Source of the DNA: Methanococcoides sp. AM1
GTDB taxonomy: Archaea > Halobacteriota > Methanosarcinia > Methanosarcinales > Methanosarcinaceae
Reading direction: 5' to 3'
Length of the DNA stretch: 64,000 nt
NCBI RefSeq assembly: GCF_900774055.1
Contig: NZ_CAAGSW010000002.1
Span: 124,001-188,000, forward strand
Shown here: positions 34,426 to 43,907 of the stretch, in pieces
Layout: each line of letters opens with the position of its first letter
How positions within the stretch are numbered: position 1 is the stretch's first letter
Position numbers and translations under genes: made by a program
Notes under the pieces: model-generated
Databases searched by the model: none
The model's input: the letters and a program-made list of their open reading frames with translations, nothing else
What the model was told of the DNA's origin: nothing

Positions 34426-35098
34426 TGGAGACCTCCCCGTCCATCAGGACGATGGTCTTGTTGGAGTATTCAGTAAGTTTATGGTCGTGGGTGACGACTA
34501 TCAGGGTCGTACCCTCTTCATTTAGCCGGACCAGCAGTTCCATGATGCTCTTCCCGGTCTTTGAATCAAGGTTTCCTGTGGGTTCATCTGCAAGAAGGAT
34601 CGGTGGTTCATTTGCAAGAGCACGGGCAATGGCAACTCTTTGTTGTTGTCCTCCCGATAGCTCATTTGGGCGATGGGTTGCGTATTCAGCATCAAGCTGT
34701 GCCTGTTCCAGTGCGTGCATGGCCCTCTTTTTCCGCATGGCCGGAGTGATCCTGCTGAATATCATGGGGATCTCAACATTCTCGATCGCAGTCAGGGTAG
34801 GTATAAGGTTGAACTGCTGGAAAATAAATCCGATATTGTCCCTGCGAATCGTTGTAAGCTTGTCATCGTCGAGTTTTGTTATGTTCGTTCCATTGATCTT
34901 CACTTTACCTGATGTGGGTGTATCAAGGCAGCCTACCATGTTGAGAAGTGTGGACTTTCCTGAACCGGATGATCCCATTATCGTGACAAAGTCCCCTCTT
35001 TCAATGGATATGCTTACTCCATTGAGTGCATGTATCTCGCTTGTTCCGAGGGTATAGGTCTTCCTGACGTTCTGTAACTGGACTATCGGATCGGACAT
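34412..35098 (-). CDS. MacB/LolD-like ABC transporter ATPase
   Basis: A 228-aa ABC ATPase. Walker A is GSSGSGKST, the Q-loop FIFQQFNLIPTLTAIENVE is LolD/MacB-like, the signature LSGGQQQRVAIARAL, Walker B LLADEPTGNLDS and the switch His VVTHDH. I chose ATG 35098 (MSDPIVQLQNV), with GGGGA upstream. The longer frame to 35167 overlaps the preceding gene. It powers the adjacent permease. Confidence 0.93.
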   Translation of the reverse strand: MSDPIVQLQNVRKTYTLGTSEIHALNGVSISIERGDFVTIMGSSGSGKSTLLNMVGCLDTPTSGKVKINGTNITKLDDDKLTTIRRDNIGFIFQQFNLIPTLTAIENVEIPMIFSRITPAMRKKRAMHALEQAQLDAEYATHRPNELSGGQQQRVAIARALANEPPILLADEPTGNLDSKTGKSIMELLVRLNEEGTTLIVVTHDHKLTEYSNKTIVLMDGEVSNDIY

Positions 35099-35108
35099 AG
35101 GTTCCCCA

Positions 35109-36404
35109 TCAGTCTTCGACTTCATCAGCTTCGTCGTAATTATCGTTATCATCTGATTCTTCTTCATCCGGGTCTTCAGCTTCTTCTACTTCCGCTGTCT
35201 TCCTGTTTTTCCAGCTATAGGCGATAACTCCGGCAATTGCTATAGTTATGATCGCGATGATCCCCCACATCCATATGGGTGTCTCCTTATCCCCGCCTTC
35301 CGGTGCCGAAGTGGTTTCAAGGTCAATGTAGCCTGTCACAGATGAATATACGTTATCAGTGTCGCGGAATTCGATAAGGATGGGTATCTCTTTGATGTCA
35401 GGGGAAAGGACGCGAGCAGATAGCTCGAAACTGCTGAAATCATCTGCCTCAAGTGTTCCTACGAAGTAGTTCGCATAAGGCTGCATTGGTGTGATGTCTT
35501 CGGATCCGGCGACTGATACCAGTACGTTCTTTGCATCGGTCGTGCCGAAATTATTGATGTCACCAATAAATGAATACCTGTTTCCGATCTTTGTCACTTC
35601 AATGCTCGTGAAGATCAGTGATGGCTGGCCTACCACGTTTATCTCTGTTTCTTCCTTTTCGGAAACATGGTAGTTATCGCCATTGAAAAATGAGGCTGTG
35701 AAAGATATGTTCTTCGGACCACTTGAAGATGCCATGGTGTTGAGCGTGATCTCCACTGTGGATTTGTTGCTTGCAGGTATGTTCCCAACGAAAATTTCTG
35801 CGGGGTTGAAAGAGACATTTTCTCCTTCGGGTTTGATAATTACATTGCTGACCTCATTTGGTCTTGTATTGATGATGTCGAGTTCTATCGTTGAGATCTC
35901 GTTCATCACCGTTGTTGGCATTGTTGCCATTATAAGCTTTAAGTTCCTGCCATCGATCTTGACCGGTATGTTGTAGTTAAGATCGTTCATATCACTGCCA
36001 CCTACAAGTTCCATGGTCAGGAAGTGAACACCGTTCTCTGCTGTTTCTTTTGCACGTATGTTAAATGCCAGCTTTATGGTGTCCCGGGGTCCCAGAAGGC
36101 CGATATCGGTGTGCTCTTTGTTGAGGATCTCTATATCGTCATTACCTCCAAGAGCTATACTGGCAATGTAGGCATTCATGTCGAATGTCTTGTCATCCTC
36201 CTTGACATATATCTCGCCGTTTGCCATATTCTCTATGGATATGGTGATGGTGCCGGTATCTCCGGGCATGAGGACTGCGGGCTCCATGGAGTAGTCCACG
36301 ACTACGGTCGGCCTGATATCTGTATCGGCTGCTGCCGGGGCTGTAAGAGCCAGGAGTAGCAACAGTGTTATGCTTATAATGGTCTTTAGTTTCACTTTAT
36401 GCAC
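35109..36404 (-). CDS. COG1361-type surface protein with C-terminal membrane anchor
   Basis: A 431-aa exported protein: signal peptide (IISITLLLLLALTAPAAA), then several immunoglobulin-like/NEW3-type beta domains (about 30-375) with phrases such as MPGDTGTITISIENMANGEIYV, one membrane helix (about 377-397) and an acidic cytoplasmic tail of about 30 residues. Such proteins commonly sit next to MacB-like transporters in methanogens and may serve as the outside partner. It lies 10 bp upstream of the ATPase gene and overlaps the YIP1 gene by 8 bp. Confidence 0.8.
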   Translation of the reverse strand: MHKVKLKTIISITLLLLLALTAPAAADTDIRPTVVVDYSMEPAVLMPGDTGTITISIENMANGEIYVKEDDKTFDMNAYIASIALGGNDDIEILNKEHTDIGLLGPRDTIKLAFNIRAKETAENGVHFLTMELVGGSDMNDLNYNIPVKIDGRNLKLIMATMPTTVMNEISTIELDIINTRPNEVSNVIIKPEGENVSFNPAEIFVGNIPASNKSTVEITLNTMASSSGPKNISFTASFFNGDNYHVSEKEETEINVVGQPSLIFTSIEVTKIGNRYSFIGDINNFGTTDAKNVLVSVAGSEDITPMQPYANYFVGTLEADDFSSFELSARVLSPDIKEIPILIEFRDTDNVYSSVTGYIDLETTSAPEGGDKETPIWMWGIIAIITIAIAGVIAYSWKNRKTAEVEEAEDPDEEESDDNDNYDEADEVED

Positions 36405-37020
36405 CTATGAATTTGCTTGCAGTGTATAATACATAAAGTCCTACAGGCACCAGTACGGATATCGCTGCGTTCTTCACGCTTAGGTGTCTTGCATGGACAA
36501 GTCCGAATATCCAGATGTTAGCACTCCATAGTGTGAAAAGTATCCCCACTATCGCTAACATTTTCATTGTGGGATCATTAAGCATTGCCTGTTCCAGAAG
36601 TTCCGGGTTCTGCATGTCAAAGTTCTCTACTGAGAAAGATGTTGCCATCACGATGATACCTATGATACCACTTGCAATGAATGGGATTAATCCGTAGGCA
36701 ACAACTTCGAGCACCCGTTTGAAAGTTCCTTCCCCTCCAAGGATGGATGAGATTGCATAGAATACGCCGGCATAGAACACCCATCTGATGATTTCACCAA
36801 TAAATGCACCTATTGCTCCTGCAATTGCCCCTATACTTGCAAATGCTGCTGCTTCCGGGGGTAGGATTTCCATGATCTGTTTCGTCACTATTGCAGCGTT
36901 AATTGCGCTTAGGATTGCAATGAAAAGTACTATCAGAAGCGGGTTTTTCATTTCCACTTCGGTTTTCATTTTCTCTTCAAAAAAGCCGTTTGGGTTTGTA
37001 AGAACTTGAGTAAGTGTCAT
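36397..37020 (-). CDS. YIP1-family membrane protein
   Basis: A 207-aa protein with about five membrane helices and the Yip1 pattern: an N-terminal amphipathic part with NPNGFFEEK, a loop GEGTFKRVLEVVAYGLIPF (about 97-115), and end helices. The role is unknown. It is the first gene of the ABC exporter operon. TATA-like TTATAAATATATA lies about 25-40 nt upstream of the ATG, so the mRNA may be leaderless. Confidence 0.85.
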   Translation of the reverse strand: MTLTQVLTNPNGFFEEKMKTEVEMKNPLLIVLFIAILSAINAAIVTKQIMEILPPEAAAFASIGAIAGAIGAFIGEIIRWVFYAGVFYAISSILGGEGTFKRVLEVVAYGLIPFIASGIIGIIVMATSFSVENFDMQNPELLEQAMLNDPTMKMLAIVGILFTLWSANIWIFGLVHARHLSVKNAAISVLVPVGLYVLYTASKFIGA

Positions 37021-37084
37021 TCTTATTTATGTACGGGGCATTGTATATATTTATAATGGTTTCGTTTTTTCGTCAAGTATAATC

Positions 37085-37402
37085 TTATATGCTCAAAACA
37101 TCCTCCAGCATGCTTGTCGCTTTATCATAATCAAGGCCTTCAATCTCTACTGTCTTTTTTGTGCTTCTTGCACCTGACCTTATACTGACACTGGAAGTAT
37201 TTACTGTAAAGAAGTCTGCAATGCTTTCTATAAGTTCATCGTTGGCCTTCCCTTTTTGTGCAGCGGATCTGAGCTTTATCTCTATGCGCTCTCTCCACTG
37301 GTTGTAACCTCCGGGGAAACATACTTTCTTTGACCCTGGTGTCACTTCCAGATCGATGGTTATGCTATCTCCTTTATCCTTTAGCGCATTTTCAAAAGAC
37401 AT
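37085..37402 (-). CDS. UPF0235/DUF167 family protein
   Basis: A 105-aa protein with the family core VTPGSKKVCFPG, EIKLRSAAQKGKANDELIESIADFF and SVSIRSGARSTKKTVEIEG. The function is unknown across the family. ATG 37402 is preceded by AAAGGTCAC. The longer frame to 37462 has no such site. Confidence 0.85.
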   Translation of the reverse strand: MSFENALKDKGDSITIDLEVTPGSKKVCFPGGYNQWRERIEIKLRSAAQKGKANDELIESIADFFTVNTSSVSIRSGARSTKKTVEIEGLDYDKATSMLEDVLSI

Positions 37403-38082
37403 GTCTGTGACCTTTATGTGATATGATCGAGAAGATGTCGATAATGCTGTAGCCTGGCCCACTAACTCCGAAAGATCATCCTATTGGGATCCCCGCTGTC
37501 CCTTCCGGTTTCCCTCGTGTCAGGCGTATGTTGCATTATCGTATGTGCCGCATTGAGGTTGTCTGTACATTCACTGAAAGGCTCTGCCATATTCTCGTGC
37601 AAGGACCTTACAATGCGCCATGGAGTACTACAAGGTAGGGTAATATAAAGATGTCGTACTGTGGTGGTAATAATTCAGCAGGATCTTGTTCCGGAGACCG
37701 GGTTTGCATTGCTGGATATTGTTGGTATGTCAGTAAAATTTATGCGGCTGGATTATGACCTTGAAATGGTTGTCGGAAATGTCTGTGAAAAAACGACGAA
37801 TTTGAAATGTATGGTGGCAATTTTAAAGAGGTAATTTAATAATAAAAGTCGCTGCATTGCATTTTCGGTTCTTATTTTAATTAATTATGAGGTATTTTAA
37901 AACCAAAATCATTATATATTACCTATCGGTAATAGCTAGCCTAGTCGTCACACTGGTGATAACATCTTTATATGTACCAATGAGATGATCACAAAAAATT
38001 GTTAACAAAAAAGGCTATATATTTTCCATGGCCTTTTTAAAAAATAGAATAATTATCTAAAATTAAATGCGAGGTAAATCAC
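37403..38082. promoter_or_regulatory. Long gdhA upstream region with TATA box and inverted repeats
   Basis: This is a 680-bp gap. The first 220 bp hold no credible gene. A 57-codon frame at 37661-37834 starts only at GTG without a ribosome-binding site. A strong TATA box ATTATATATT lies at 37911-37920. It is overlapped by a perfect inverted repeat TTACC-TATC-GGTAA (37919-37932) and followed by TCAC-ACTG-GTGA (37948-37959), both around the expected start of transcription. The leader would be about 140 nt long and includes the hairpin at 38008-38038. Confidence 0.55.
38008..38038 (+). terminator. Terminator-like hairpin in the gdhA leader
   Basis: AAAAAGGC (38008-38015), a 15-nt loop and GCCTTTTT (38031-38038) form an 8-bp stem with a T-run as its 3' strand, 44 nt before the gdhA ATG. 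It could end transcription early. Its A-U-rich stem is weak, and the loop also holds a second TATA-like TATATATTTT. Confidence 0.4.
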
Positions 38083-39333
38083 ATGGCAGAACAGAACCCA
38101 TTTGAAAATGCAAGAAAGCAGTTAAAGAAATGCGCAGACATCCTTGAGCTTGATGAAGGTATCCACGAGATCCTCAGAAACCCAATGAGGGAGATGCACG
38201 TATCCCTTCCTATCCGCATGGACGATGGTTCCATCAAGGTATTCCAGGGATTCAGGGTACAGTACAACGATGCAAGAGGACCAACCAAAGGTGGTATCCG
38301 CTTCCACCCAGAAGAGACCGTCGACACAGTCAAGGCACTTGCAGCATGGATGACCTGGAAATGTGCAGTTATGGACATCCCACTCGGTGGAGGTAAGGGA
38401 GGAGTTATCTGCAACCCTAAGGAAATGTCCAATGGTGAGCTCGAGCGTCTTTCAAGGAAGTTCATTTCAAGCATCTCAATGATCGTAGGTCCTGACAAAG
38501 ATGTACCTGCACCTGATGTCTATACCAACCCACAGATGATGGCATGGATGATGGACGAGTTCTCAAAGTTCTCCGCAAAGAACCAGGCTGGTGTCATCAC
38601 CGGTAAGCCACTCAGCATTGGTGGTTCACTCGGTCGTGGCGACGCAACAGCTCGTGGTGGTCTCTACACTGTCCGTGAAGCAGCAGAAGTTATCGGTCTT
38701 GACCTCAAAGGTGCAACCGTAGCTATTCAGGGATATGGTAACGCAGGTTACTTCGCAGGCACTCTTTGTGAAGAGCTCTTCGGATGCAAGGTCGTTGCTG
38801 TCAGTGACAGCAGGGGCGGTGTCGTGAACATGGACGGCCTCAGTGCAGAAGCAGCACATGCACACAAGATGGAAACCGGTTCCGTTGTCGGCCTCGCAGG
38901 AACAGAGCTAATTTCCAACGAAGATCTCCTTGAGCTTGATGTCGATGTACTTATCCCAGCAGCTCTTGAGCACGTGATCACACATGAGAACGCAGACAAG
39001 ATCAAAGCAAAGATCGTTGCTGAACTTGCAAACGGTCCAACAACACCTGAAGCAGATGAGATCCTCTACGAGAATGGTGTACACCTGATCCCTGACTTCC
39101 TCTGTAATGGTGGTGGAGTTACTGTGTCCTACTTCGAAATGGTCCAGAACTTCTACATGTACCGCTGGAGCGAAGAGCGTGTCCACAACCGTCTTGATGC
39201 TAAGATGAAGAATGCATACCATTCTGTTCTCGATGCATCCAATGAATACAACATCAACATGAGAACTGCTGCATACGTTGTAGCTATCAACCGTGTTGTT
39301 GAGTCAATGTCAGATCGTGGATGGTTATTCTAA
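38083..39333 (+). CDS. gdhA: Glutamate dehydrogenase
   Basis: Reversibly aminates 2-oxoglutarate to glutamate. The 416 aa include KGGIRFHP (about 66-73), the catalytic-lysine loop [13 protein letters not shown] (about 103-115), [13 protein letters not shown] (about 140-152), [12 protein letters not shown] (about 185-196) and the Rossmann [10 protein letters not shown]. Length and motifs match hexameric archaeal enzymes. ATG 38083 is preceded by GAGGTAA. It is the sole gene on its transcript, closed by the terminator at 39373, and sits near glnA, the other ammonia-assimilating enzyme. Confidence 0.96.
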   Translation: MAEQNPFENARKQLKKCADILELDEGIHEILRNPMREMHVSLPIRMDDGSIKVFQGFRVQYNDARGPTKGGIRFHPEETVDTVKALAAWMTWKCAVMDIPLGGGKGGVICNPKEMSNGELERLSRKFISSISMIVGPDKDVPAPDVYTNPQMMAWMMDEFSKFSAKNQAGVITGKPLSIGGSLGRGDATARGGLYTVREAAEVIGLDLKGATVAIQGYGNAGYFAGTLCEELFGCKVVAVSDSRGGVVNMDGLSAEAAHAHKMETGSVVGLAGTELISNEDLLELDVDVLIPAALEHVITHENADKIKAKIVAELANGPTTPEADEILYENGVHLIPDFLCNGGGVTVSYFEMVQNFYMYRWSEERVHNRLDAKMKNAYHSVLDASNEYNINMRTAAYVVAINRVVESMSDRGWLF

Positions 39334-39372
39334 GCATTGCTTAAGAATTCAAAAATACCTCTTGGGTTTTGA

Positions 39373-39403
39373 AGAGATGGGTTTATTTATCCCCTCTCTT
39401 TTT
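39373..39403 (+). terminator. gdhA terminator
   Basis: AGAGATGGG (39373-39381), a 9-nt loop and CCCCTCTCT (39391-39399) pair with one mismatch and are followed by T residues. Confidence 0.6.
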
Positions 39404-39467
39404 GCCCGTATTGCTTTTCTACTCGTCAAAACAGATATAACTAACTTGGAAGATTAATGGGATTGTT

Positions 39468-40196
39468 ATGAAGATCGCAATACTTGGTGGAACTGGTAAT
39501 ATTGGTAAAGGATTTGCTTTACGCTGGGGTCCTAAACATGATGTGATAATAGGCTCCAGAAGTGCAGAAAAAGCTATGGAAGTGGCAGCTGAATATACTC
39601 AGATCCTGCGTGATAGGGGCATTGATGCAACTGTCGTGGGAAAGGACAATAAGTCCGCAGCAGAGGATGCAGATATAATTCTCTTTGCAATACGCTATGA
39701 ACAGGTGCCATCTGTCATTGAGCTGATAACTCCTGTCCTGAAGGACCAGATCGTAGTTTCCGTGGTAGTTCCTATGGAGAAGGATCGCTGTTACATCCGG
39801 CAGGATGATCATAGCAATAACCCTGTGACCATTAATGCGAAGGATTCAGAATACAATGCTGATTATTTCTGTTATACAAGTCCATCTGCAGGCAGTGCGG
39901 CCGAGGAAATGGTACATCTCTTGCCACAAAGCATTGAGCTGGTGTCAGCTTTCCACAATGTTCCTGCAAAGAAGCTTGCAGATCTTGACCTTGAACTTGA
40001 TTACGATATCGCGGTTTGTGGAAACTGCATGCATTCCAAGAAAATAGTCTTCGATCTTGTAAGGGATATTCCGAATATGCGTCCTCTTGATATTGGTCCG
40101 ATCGAGACCTCCGGTATGGTGGAGTCACTGACACCTCTGGTGATAAACATTGCCATACGCAACAAGATGCATGATGTAGGAATTCGCTTTGTTTAA
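39468..40196 (+). CDS. npdG: F420-dependent NADP reductase
   Basis: Transfers hydride between reduced coenzyme F420 and NADP+, supplying NADPH for biosynthesis. The 242 aa begin with the NADP loop ILGGTGNIGKGFALRWG and the phosphate contact GSRSAEKA (about 31-38). FAIRYEQVPSVI and SVVVPMEKD follow, and the end has the FNO-type pattern MVESLTPLVINIAIRNKM. Length is typical of archaeal Fno/NpdG. It neighbours gdhA, whose reaction can use NADPH, but it has its own transcript. Confidence 0.92.
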   Translation: MKIAILGGTGNIGKGFALRWGPKHDVIIGSRSAEKAMEVAAEYTQILRDRGIDATVVGKDNKSAAEDADIILFAIRYEQVPSVIELITPVLKDQIVVSVVVPMEKDRCYIRQDDHSNNPVTINAKDSEYNADYFCYTSPSAGSAAEEMVHLLPQSIELVSAFHNVPAKKLADLDLELDYDIAVCGNCMHSKKIVFDLVRDIPNMRPLDIGPIETSGMVESLTPLVINIAIRNKMHDVGIRFV

Positions 40197-40543
40197 AAAG
40201 ATCCTAAACAGGGGTCCATGGTGTAAAAGTTGATGGTTTTTACCAGTGACTATATATCCTACTCCTGTCAATTATAGATTGGCTTCTGATAAGGGAAACT
40301 GAAAGATTCCGTCCGTCAATATAATTGGATTTCAAAAATATCCCCTCAAATAGGGATCTCCAGTTCCCTTCCTTTACTTATCCTTTTACATATCTATTAT
40401 GAAAGGTTCCATCCATTTTTATATCAAAGGAATTTCCATTTTTTTACCAAAAACATGATATATGAATGGTAGGTTTTAAACAATAATATCATATTATCTG
40501 TAAGCAATTAGGCATAAATCAATCCATTGATGTGGGCGATTCA
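40197..40543 (+). promoter_or_regulatory. glnA upstream region
   Basis: This is a 347-bp AT-rich gap. The TATA-like TGATATATG at 40456-40464 is flanked by TACCA (40445-40449) and TGGTA (40467-40471), an inverted repeat around the TATA box. GGAATTTCC at about 40429-40437 lies just upstream, and GGGA-N8-TCCC at about 40356. Nitrogen control by an NrpR-type repressor is possible, but none of these matches the GGAA-N6-TTCC spacing known from Methanococcus. Confidence 0.4.
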
Positions 40544-41872
40544 ATGAATATTAATACCAAAGAAGATGTACTCAAGGCCATTGAGGCAAACAATGTTAAG
40601 TTTATCAGGTTGCAGTTCACGGACATCCAGGGTGTCGTGAAAGATGTTGAGATCCCGGTGACGCAAATAGAAAAAGCTCTTGTTTCGGGAATTTCCTTTG
40701 ACGGCTCTTCTGTTGAAGGCTTTGTCCGTATTAATGAATCGGATATGGTCCTGAAGCCCGATGTCTCCTCATTTGCAATACTTCCATGGAATCAAGCTAA
40801 GGGCGTTGTTGCAAGGATGGTGTGTGATGTCTATCTGCCCGATGGAACTCCTTTTGTAGGAGATCCCAGATATGTCCTCAAGAAAGTTATAAAGGAAGCT
40901 GGGGATATGGGCTTTACACTTAACGTAGGCCCTGAGCTTGAATTCTTCCTGTTCGAAAAGGAAAATGGCAAAGCAACCACAATACCTCATGATTTCGGCA
41001 GGTACTTTGAGTTTGCACCTGCTGATCTTGCAGAGGATGTACGCCGTGATATTGTACTGACGCTCATGGAGCTTGGATTTGATATCGAGGCATCTCACCA
41101 CGAGGTTGCTTTCGGTCAGCATGAGATCGATTTCAAGTATGGCGGTGCACTTTCCACTGCTGACAATGTAATGACCTTCAAGTATGTTACCCGTACCATT
41201 GCAAAGCTCAATGGATTACATGCAACCTTCATGCCAAAACCTATCTTTGGTGAGAACGGTTCTGGTATGCATGTGAACCTTTCCCTTTCAAAGAACGGGG
41301 AGAATGTGTTCTACGATCCTGATGGGGACATGCAGATCAGTGATGAAGCACGCTATTTTATTGGCGGATTGCTCAAACACGTTAAGGCGATTACAGCTAT
41401 CTGCAATCCACTTGTTAACTCATACAAACGTCTCGTACCAGGCTATGAGGCTCCGGTATACATTGCATGGTCCGGTGCCAACAGAAGCTCACTTATCCGT
41501 ATCCCTGCTGCAAGAGGCAAGGGAACTCGTGTGGAGCTCAGAAGCCCAGATCCTTCATGCAATCCATACATAACTTTCGCTGCTGTCCTTGCAGCAGGTC
41601 TGGATGGTATCAGGAACAAGATCGATCCGGGGGAGAACAGGGAAGAGAACATCTTCGAGCTTTCTGACAAAGGTCTTAGCGATCTTGGTATTGAGACACT
41701 TCCACCAACCTTGAAAGATTCTGCAAACTACCTTGCCGAGAACGATCTGCTTCGTGAGGCTCTTGGTGAGCACGTACACGAGAACGTCCTCCGGCTTGCA
41801 AGGGCTGACTGGGATGCATATCGTATTCAGGTACACGACTGGGAGGTCGAAAGGTATCTTAACACTATATGA
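40544..41872 (+). CDS. glnA: Glutamine synthetase, type I
   Basis: ATP-dependent ligation of ammonia to glutamate. The 442 aa have the family motifs in order: FTDIQG (about 25), FDGSSVEGF (about 51-59), EFFLFEK (about 129-135), GSGMHVNLSL (about 241-250), NSYKRLVPGYEAPVYIAWS (about 292-310, with the flap Glu) and NRSSLIRIP. The adenylylation motif near the C-terminus of proteobacterial GlnA is not seen, as in archaeal GSI-alpha. I chose ATG 40544. GTG 40532 is possible but lacks a good ribosome-binding site. Confidence 0.96.
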   Translation: MNINTKEDVLKAIEANNVKFIRLQFTDIQGVVKDVEIPVTQIEKALVSGISFDGSSVEGFVRINESDMVLKPDVSSFAILPWNQAKGVVARMVCDVYLPDGTPFVGDPRYVLKKVIKEAGDMGFTLNVGPELEFFLFEKENGKATTIPHDFGRYFEFAPADLAEDVRRDIVLTLMELGFDIEASHHEVAFGQHEIDFKYGGALSTADNVMTFKYVTRTIAKLNGLHATFMPKPIFGENGSGMHVNLSLSKNGENVFYDPDGDMQISDEARYFIGGLLKHVKAITAICNPLVNSYKRLVPGYEAPVYIAWSGANRSSLIRIPAARGKGTRVELRSPDPSCNPYITFAAVLAAGLDGIRNKIDPGENREENIFELSDKGLSDLGIETLPPTLKDSANYLAENDLLREALGEHVHENVLRLARADWDAYRIQVHDWEVERYLNTI

Positions 41873-42042
41873 GAGTACTTTAACTCTCATTTTCTCATCT
41901 TTTTATTCGGTGTGTTCGTTTCTTTTGCTGTTGTTTTTTCAATTTATGGCGTGGAATTATACTTGCAACACAAGAGTAATTGATATTGATTACACCCCAG
42001 CGGGCAGGAAAATTTAAGAGCCTTTAATGTTTAGTTCCTTTC

Positions 42043-42609
42043 ATGACAGATGTGATGCTGATCTGGGATAATCCGCTTCTCTTTGAAAAACTGTTTGAAG
42101 AAAATGGCCTGAAATGCCAGCGTGTCCTTTCCACAGCCATTGGTACACCTTTTCTTCCTGCATGTAAATGTGTCATCGTCCCTACAGGGTTTGCCAATTC
42201 TGCATATACGAAGATACTTCCGGGAATTGAAAGGAACAGCAAGGCATTTGAAAAGTTCGTAAGTGCCGGTGGTTCACTCGTTGTCTTTGGAGCACTTGTC
42301 ACAAAATATGAGCATAGCTGGTTACCAATGCAGCTTACATACATAGAAAAACACGGGGAAACACATCTTCACAGTGTGGATGAGCATGAGGCACAGTGCA
42401 TAGTCGAGGATCCTGATCAGATGGTGGATTGTGACGGTTACTTCTCTGAAACAGATGGCAATGTCATCTTAAAGAATGACGATGATCAGGCTGTAATGGT
42501 GGTAAAAAAAGTGGGTGATGGGATGATAATTGCCACGTCAGTTCACGAGTTCCCTTCCCCGGGGTTCCTTGGTTGTGTCACGGGCAATGCCAGAAGATCA
42601 AAGATCTGA
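42043..42609 (+). CDS. Conserved hypothetical protein, possibly glutamine-amidotransferase-like fold
   Basis: A 188-aa soluble protein. The beginning (MLIWDNPLLFEKLFEENG, CVIVPTGFANSAYTKILPGI) and a GGSLVVFGALVTKY segment (about 77-90) look like the alternating beta/alpha of class I glutamine-amidotransferase-like or ThuA-like proteins. No Cys-His-Glu triad is evident. No ribosome-binding site is visible, so it may be leaderless. It is convergent with the DUF1894 gene with no gap. Confidence 0.6.
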   Translation: MTDVMLIWDNPLLFEKLFEENGLKCQRVLSTAIGTPFLPACKCVIVPTGFANSAYTKILPGIERNSKAFEKFVSAGGSLVVFGALVTKYEHSWLPMQLTYIEKHGETHLHSVDEHEAQCIVEDPDQMVDCDGYFSETDGNVILKNDDDQAVMVVKKVGDGMIIATSVHEFPSPGFLGCVTGNARRSKI

Positions 42610-42888
42610 TCATTTTATCTCATTGCGTATCTTTTCAATCTCATCCTGTGCATCCGGGATCCTCAGGATGAAAAGACCGCTGCATGGTTTTATGAACTGG
42701 AAAATGAGATCATTTCCTTTTATCCCTATGGGAATGGAATCCCCTCCGCGGAGGAGTACTCCACGTATCTTGTAACCGCCTTTGACGTGATAGACCTCAT
42801 CACATTCTTTCTGGATGAAATCTTCACATTGTTTTGGTGTTCCTCCTTTCAGGAGGATCTCATAGGGTATATCGTTGATACATGCCAT
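42610..42888 (-). CDS. DUF1894-like methanogen protein
   Basis: A 92-aa protein starting MACINDIPYEILLKGGTPKQ, with CDEVYHVKGGYKIRGVLLRG and IPIGIKGNDLIF, a pattern I recognise from methanogen-specific DUF1894 proteins of unknown function. ATG 42888 lies just inside the end of purM (TAATATG context), so it is in the lysC-purM-DUF1894 operon. The longer frame to 42915 is not needed. Confidence 0.7.
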   Translation of the reverse strand: MACINDIPYEILLKGGTPKQCEDFIQKECDEVYHVKGGYKIRGVLLRGGDSIPIGIKGNDLIFQFIKPCSGLFILRIPDAQDEIEKIRNEIK

Positions 42889-42889
42889 A

Positions 42890-43891
42890 TTATACGATCT
42901 CGAGGTCACCAACACGAATTCCGCGTTCGACGATCTTTCCGACGATCTTCCCGCCCGTCATCTCTGCAGCCTTCTCAGCATCCTCTTCAGGAAGGATGAT
43001 CAAAAAGCCCATTCCCATGTTGAATGTGCGGTACATCTCAAGTTCGTCAACATTTCCTTCTTCCTGAAGGAACTTAAAGATGTTACCTGGCTCTATGGGG
43101 TCAGTAAACTCGAATCCAAGGTCGGTAACTCTTTTGAGCTTCAGGAGTCCGCTTCCGGTAATATGTGCAAGTCCGTGTACGTCACATTCTTTTATTACAT
43201 CGAGGACTTCCATGTAAATGCGGGTCGGTATCAGAAGTTCGTCACCAATGGTGGTCTCAGGGTTGTACGGGAACTTGTCGTGATATGAGTGTTCTGATCG
43301 ATCGACTATATTCCTTACAAGGGTGTAGCCATTGCTGTGAACGCCGCTACTTGGAATTCCTACAAGGACATCACCAAGCTGGACCTTTTCACCGGTTATG
43401 ATCTCATCCTTTTTTACCATTCCAAGGCAGGTTCCTGCAAGGTCAAATCCATTTATGATTTCCGGAAGGGTTGCTGTTTCCCCACCAACGATGGTCATCT
43501 TTGATATTTCTGCACCTCTGGTAAGTCCTTCTCCGATCTGGCGTGCAAACTCATCAGTATGCTCTTCAAGTGCAAGGTAATCTACGAAACTGATCGGTTC
43601 TGCACCGATGGCCAGAAGGTCGTTCACGTTCATGGCGATACAGTCGATACCAACCGTGTTCCAGCGTTTCATCTCATTTGCAATGAGCACCTTTGAACCA
43701 ACGCCATCAGTTGCCATTGCCAGTGCATACTCCCCGAATTCAATGAGTCCTGCATAGTGGCCAATATCAGTGAGCGGAGCTCCAAGGCCTTCGCGTCTGT
43801 ATGTCATTCCACTTGTCAGTGCTTTGATGGTGGATTCCTCTTTCTCGATATCCACTCCGGAATCTGCGTATGTAAGATGTTTATCACTCAA
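42890..43891 (-). CDS. purM: Phosphoribosylformylglycinamidine cyclo-ligase
   Basis: Fifth step of purine synthesis: closes the imidazole ring of FGAM with ATP to give AIR. The 333-aa protein has the PurM core: YADSGVDIEKEE (about 5-16), ALATDGVGSKVLIA (about 58-71), GIDCIAMNVNDLLAIGAEP (about 80-98), TIVGGETATLPE, GIPSSGVHSNGY, and HITGSGLL in place of the usual HITGGGL. Length is typical. It follows lysC by 16 bp. Confidence 0.95.
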   Translation of the reverse strand: MSDKHLTYADSGVDIEKEESTIKALTSGMTYRREGLGAPLTDIGHYAGLIEFGEYALAMATDGVGSKVLIANEMKRWNTVGIDCIAMNVNDLLAIGAEPISFVDYLALEEHTDEFARQIGEGLTRGAEISKMTIVGGETATLPEIINGFDLAGTCLGMVKKDEIITGEKVQLGDVLVGIPSSGVHSNGYTLVRNIVDRSEHSYHDKFPYNPETTIGDELLIPTRIYMEVLDVIKECDVHGLAHITGSGLLKLKRVTDLGFEFTDPIEPGNIFKFLQEEGNVDELEMYRTFNMGMGFLIILPEEDAEKAAEMTGGKIVGKIVERGIRVGDLEIV

Positions 43892-43907
43892 CTTTGAAGG
43901 CCTCCTT

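Noticed and set aside
37661-37834. 57-codon frame in the gdhA upstream gap
   Set aside because: Only a GTG start without a ribosome-binding site, and no recognisable protein features. It may be a gene remnant but cannot be supported.
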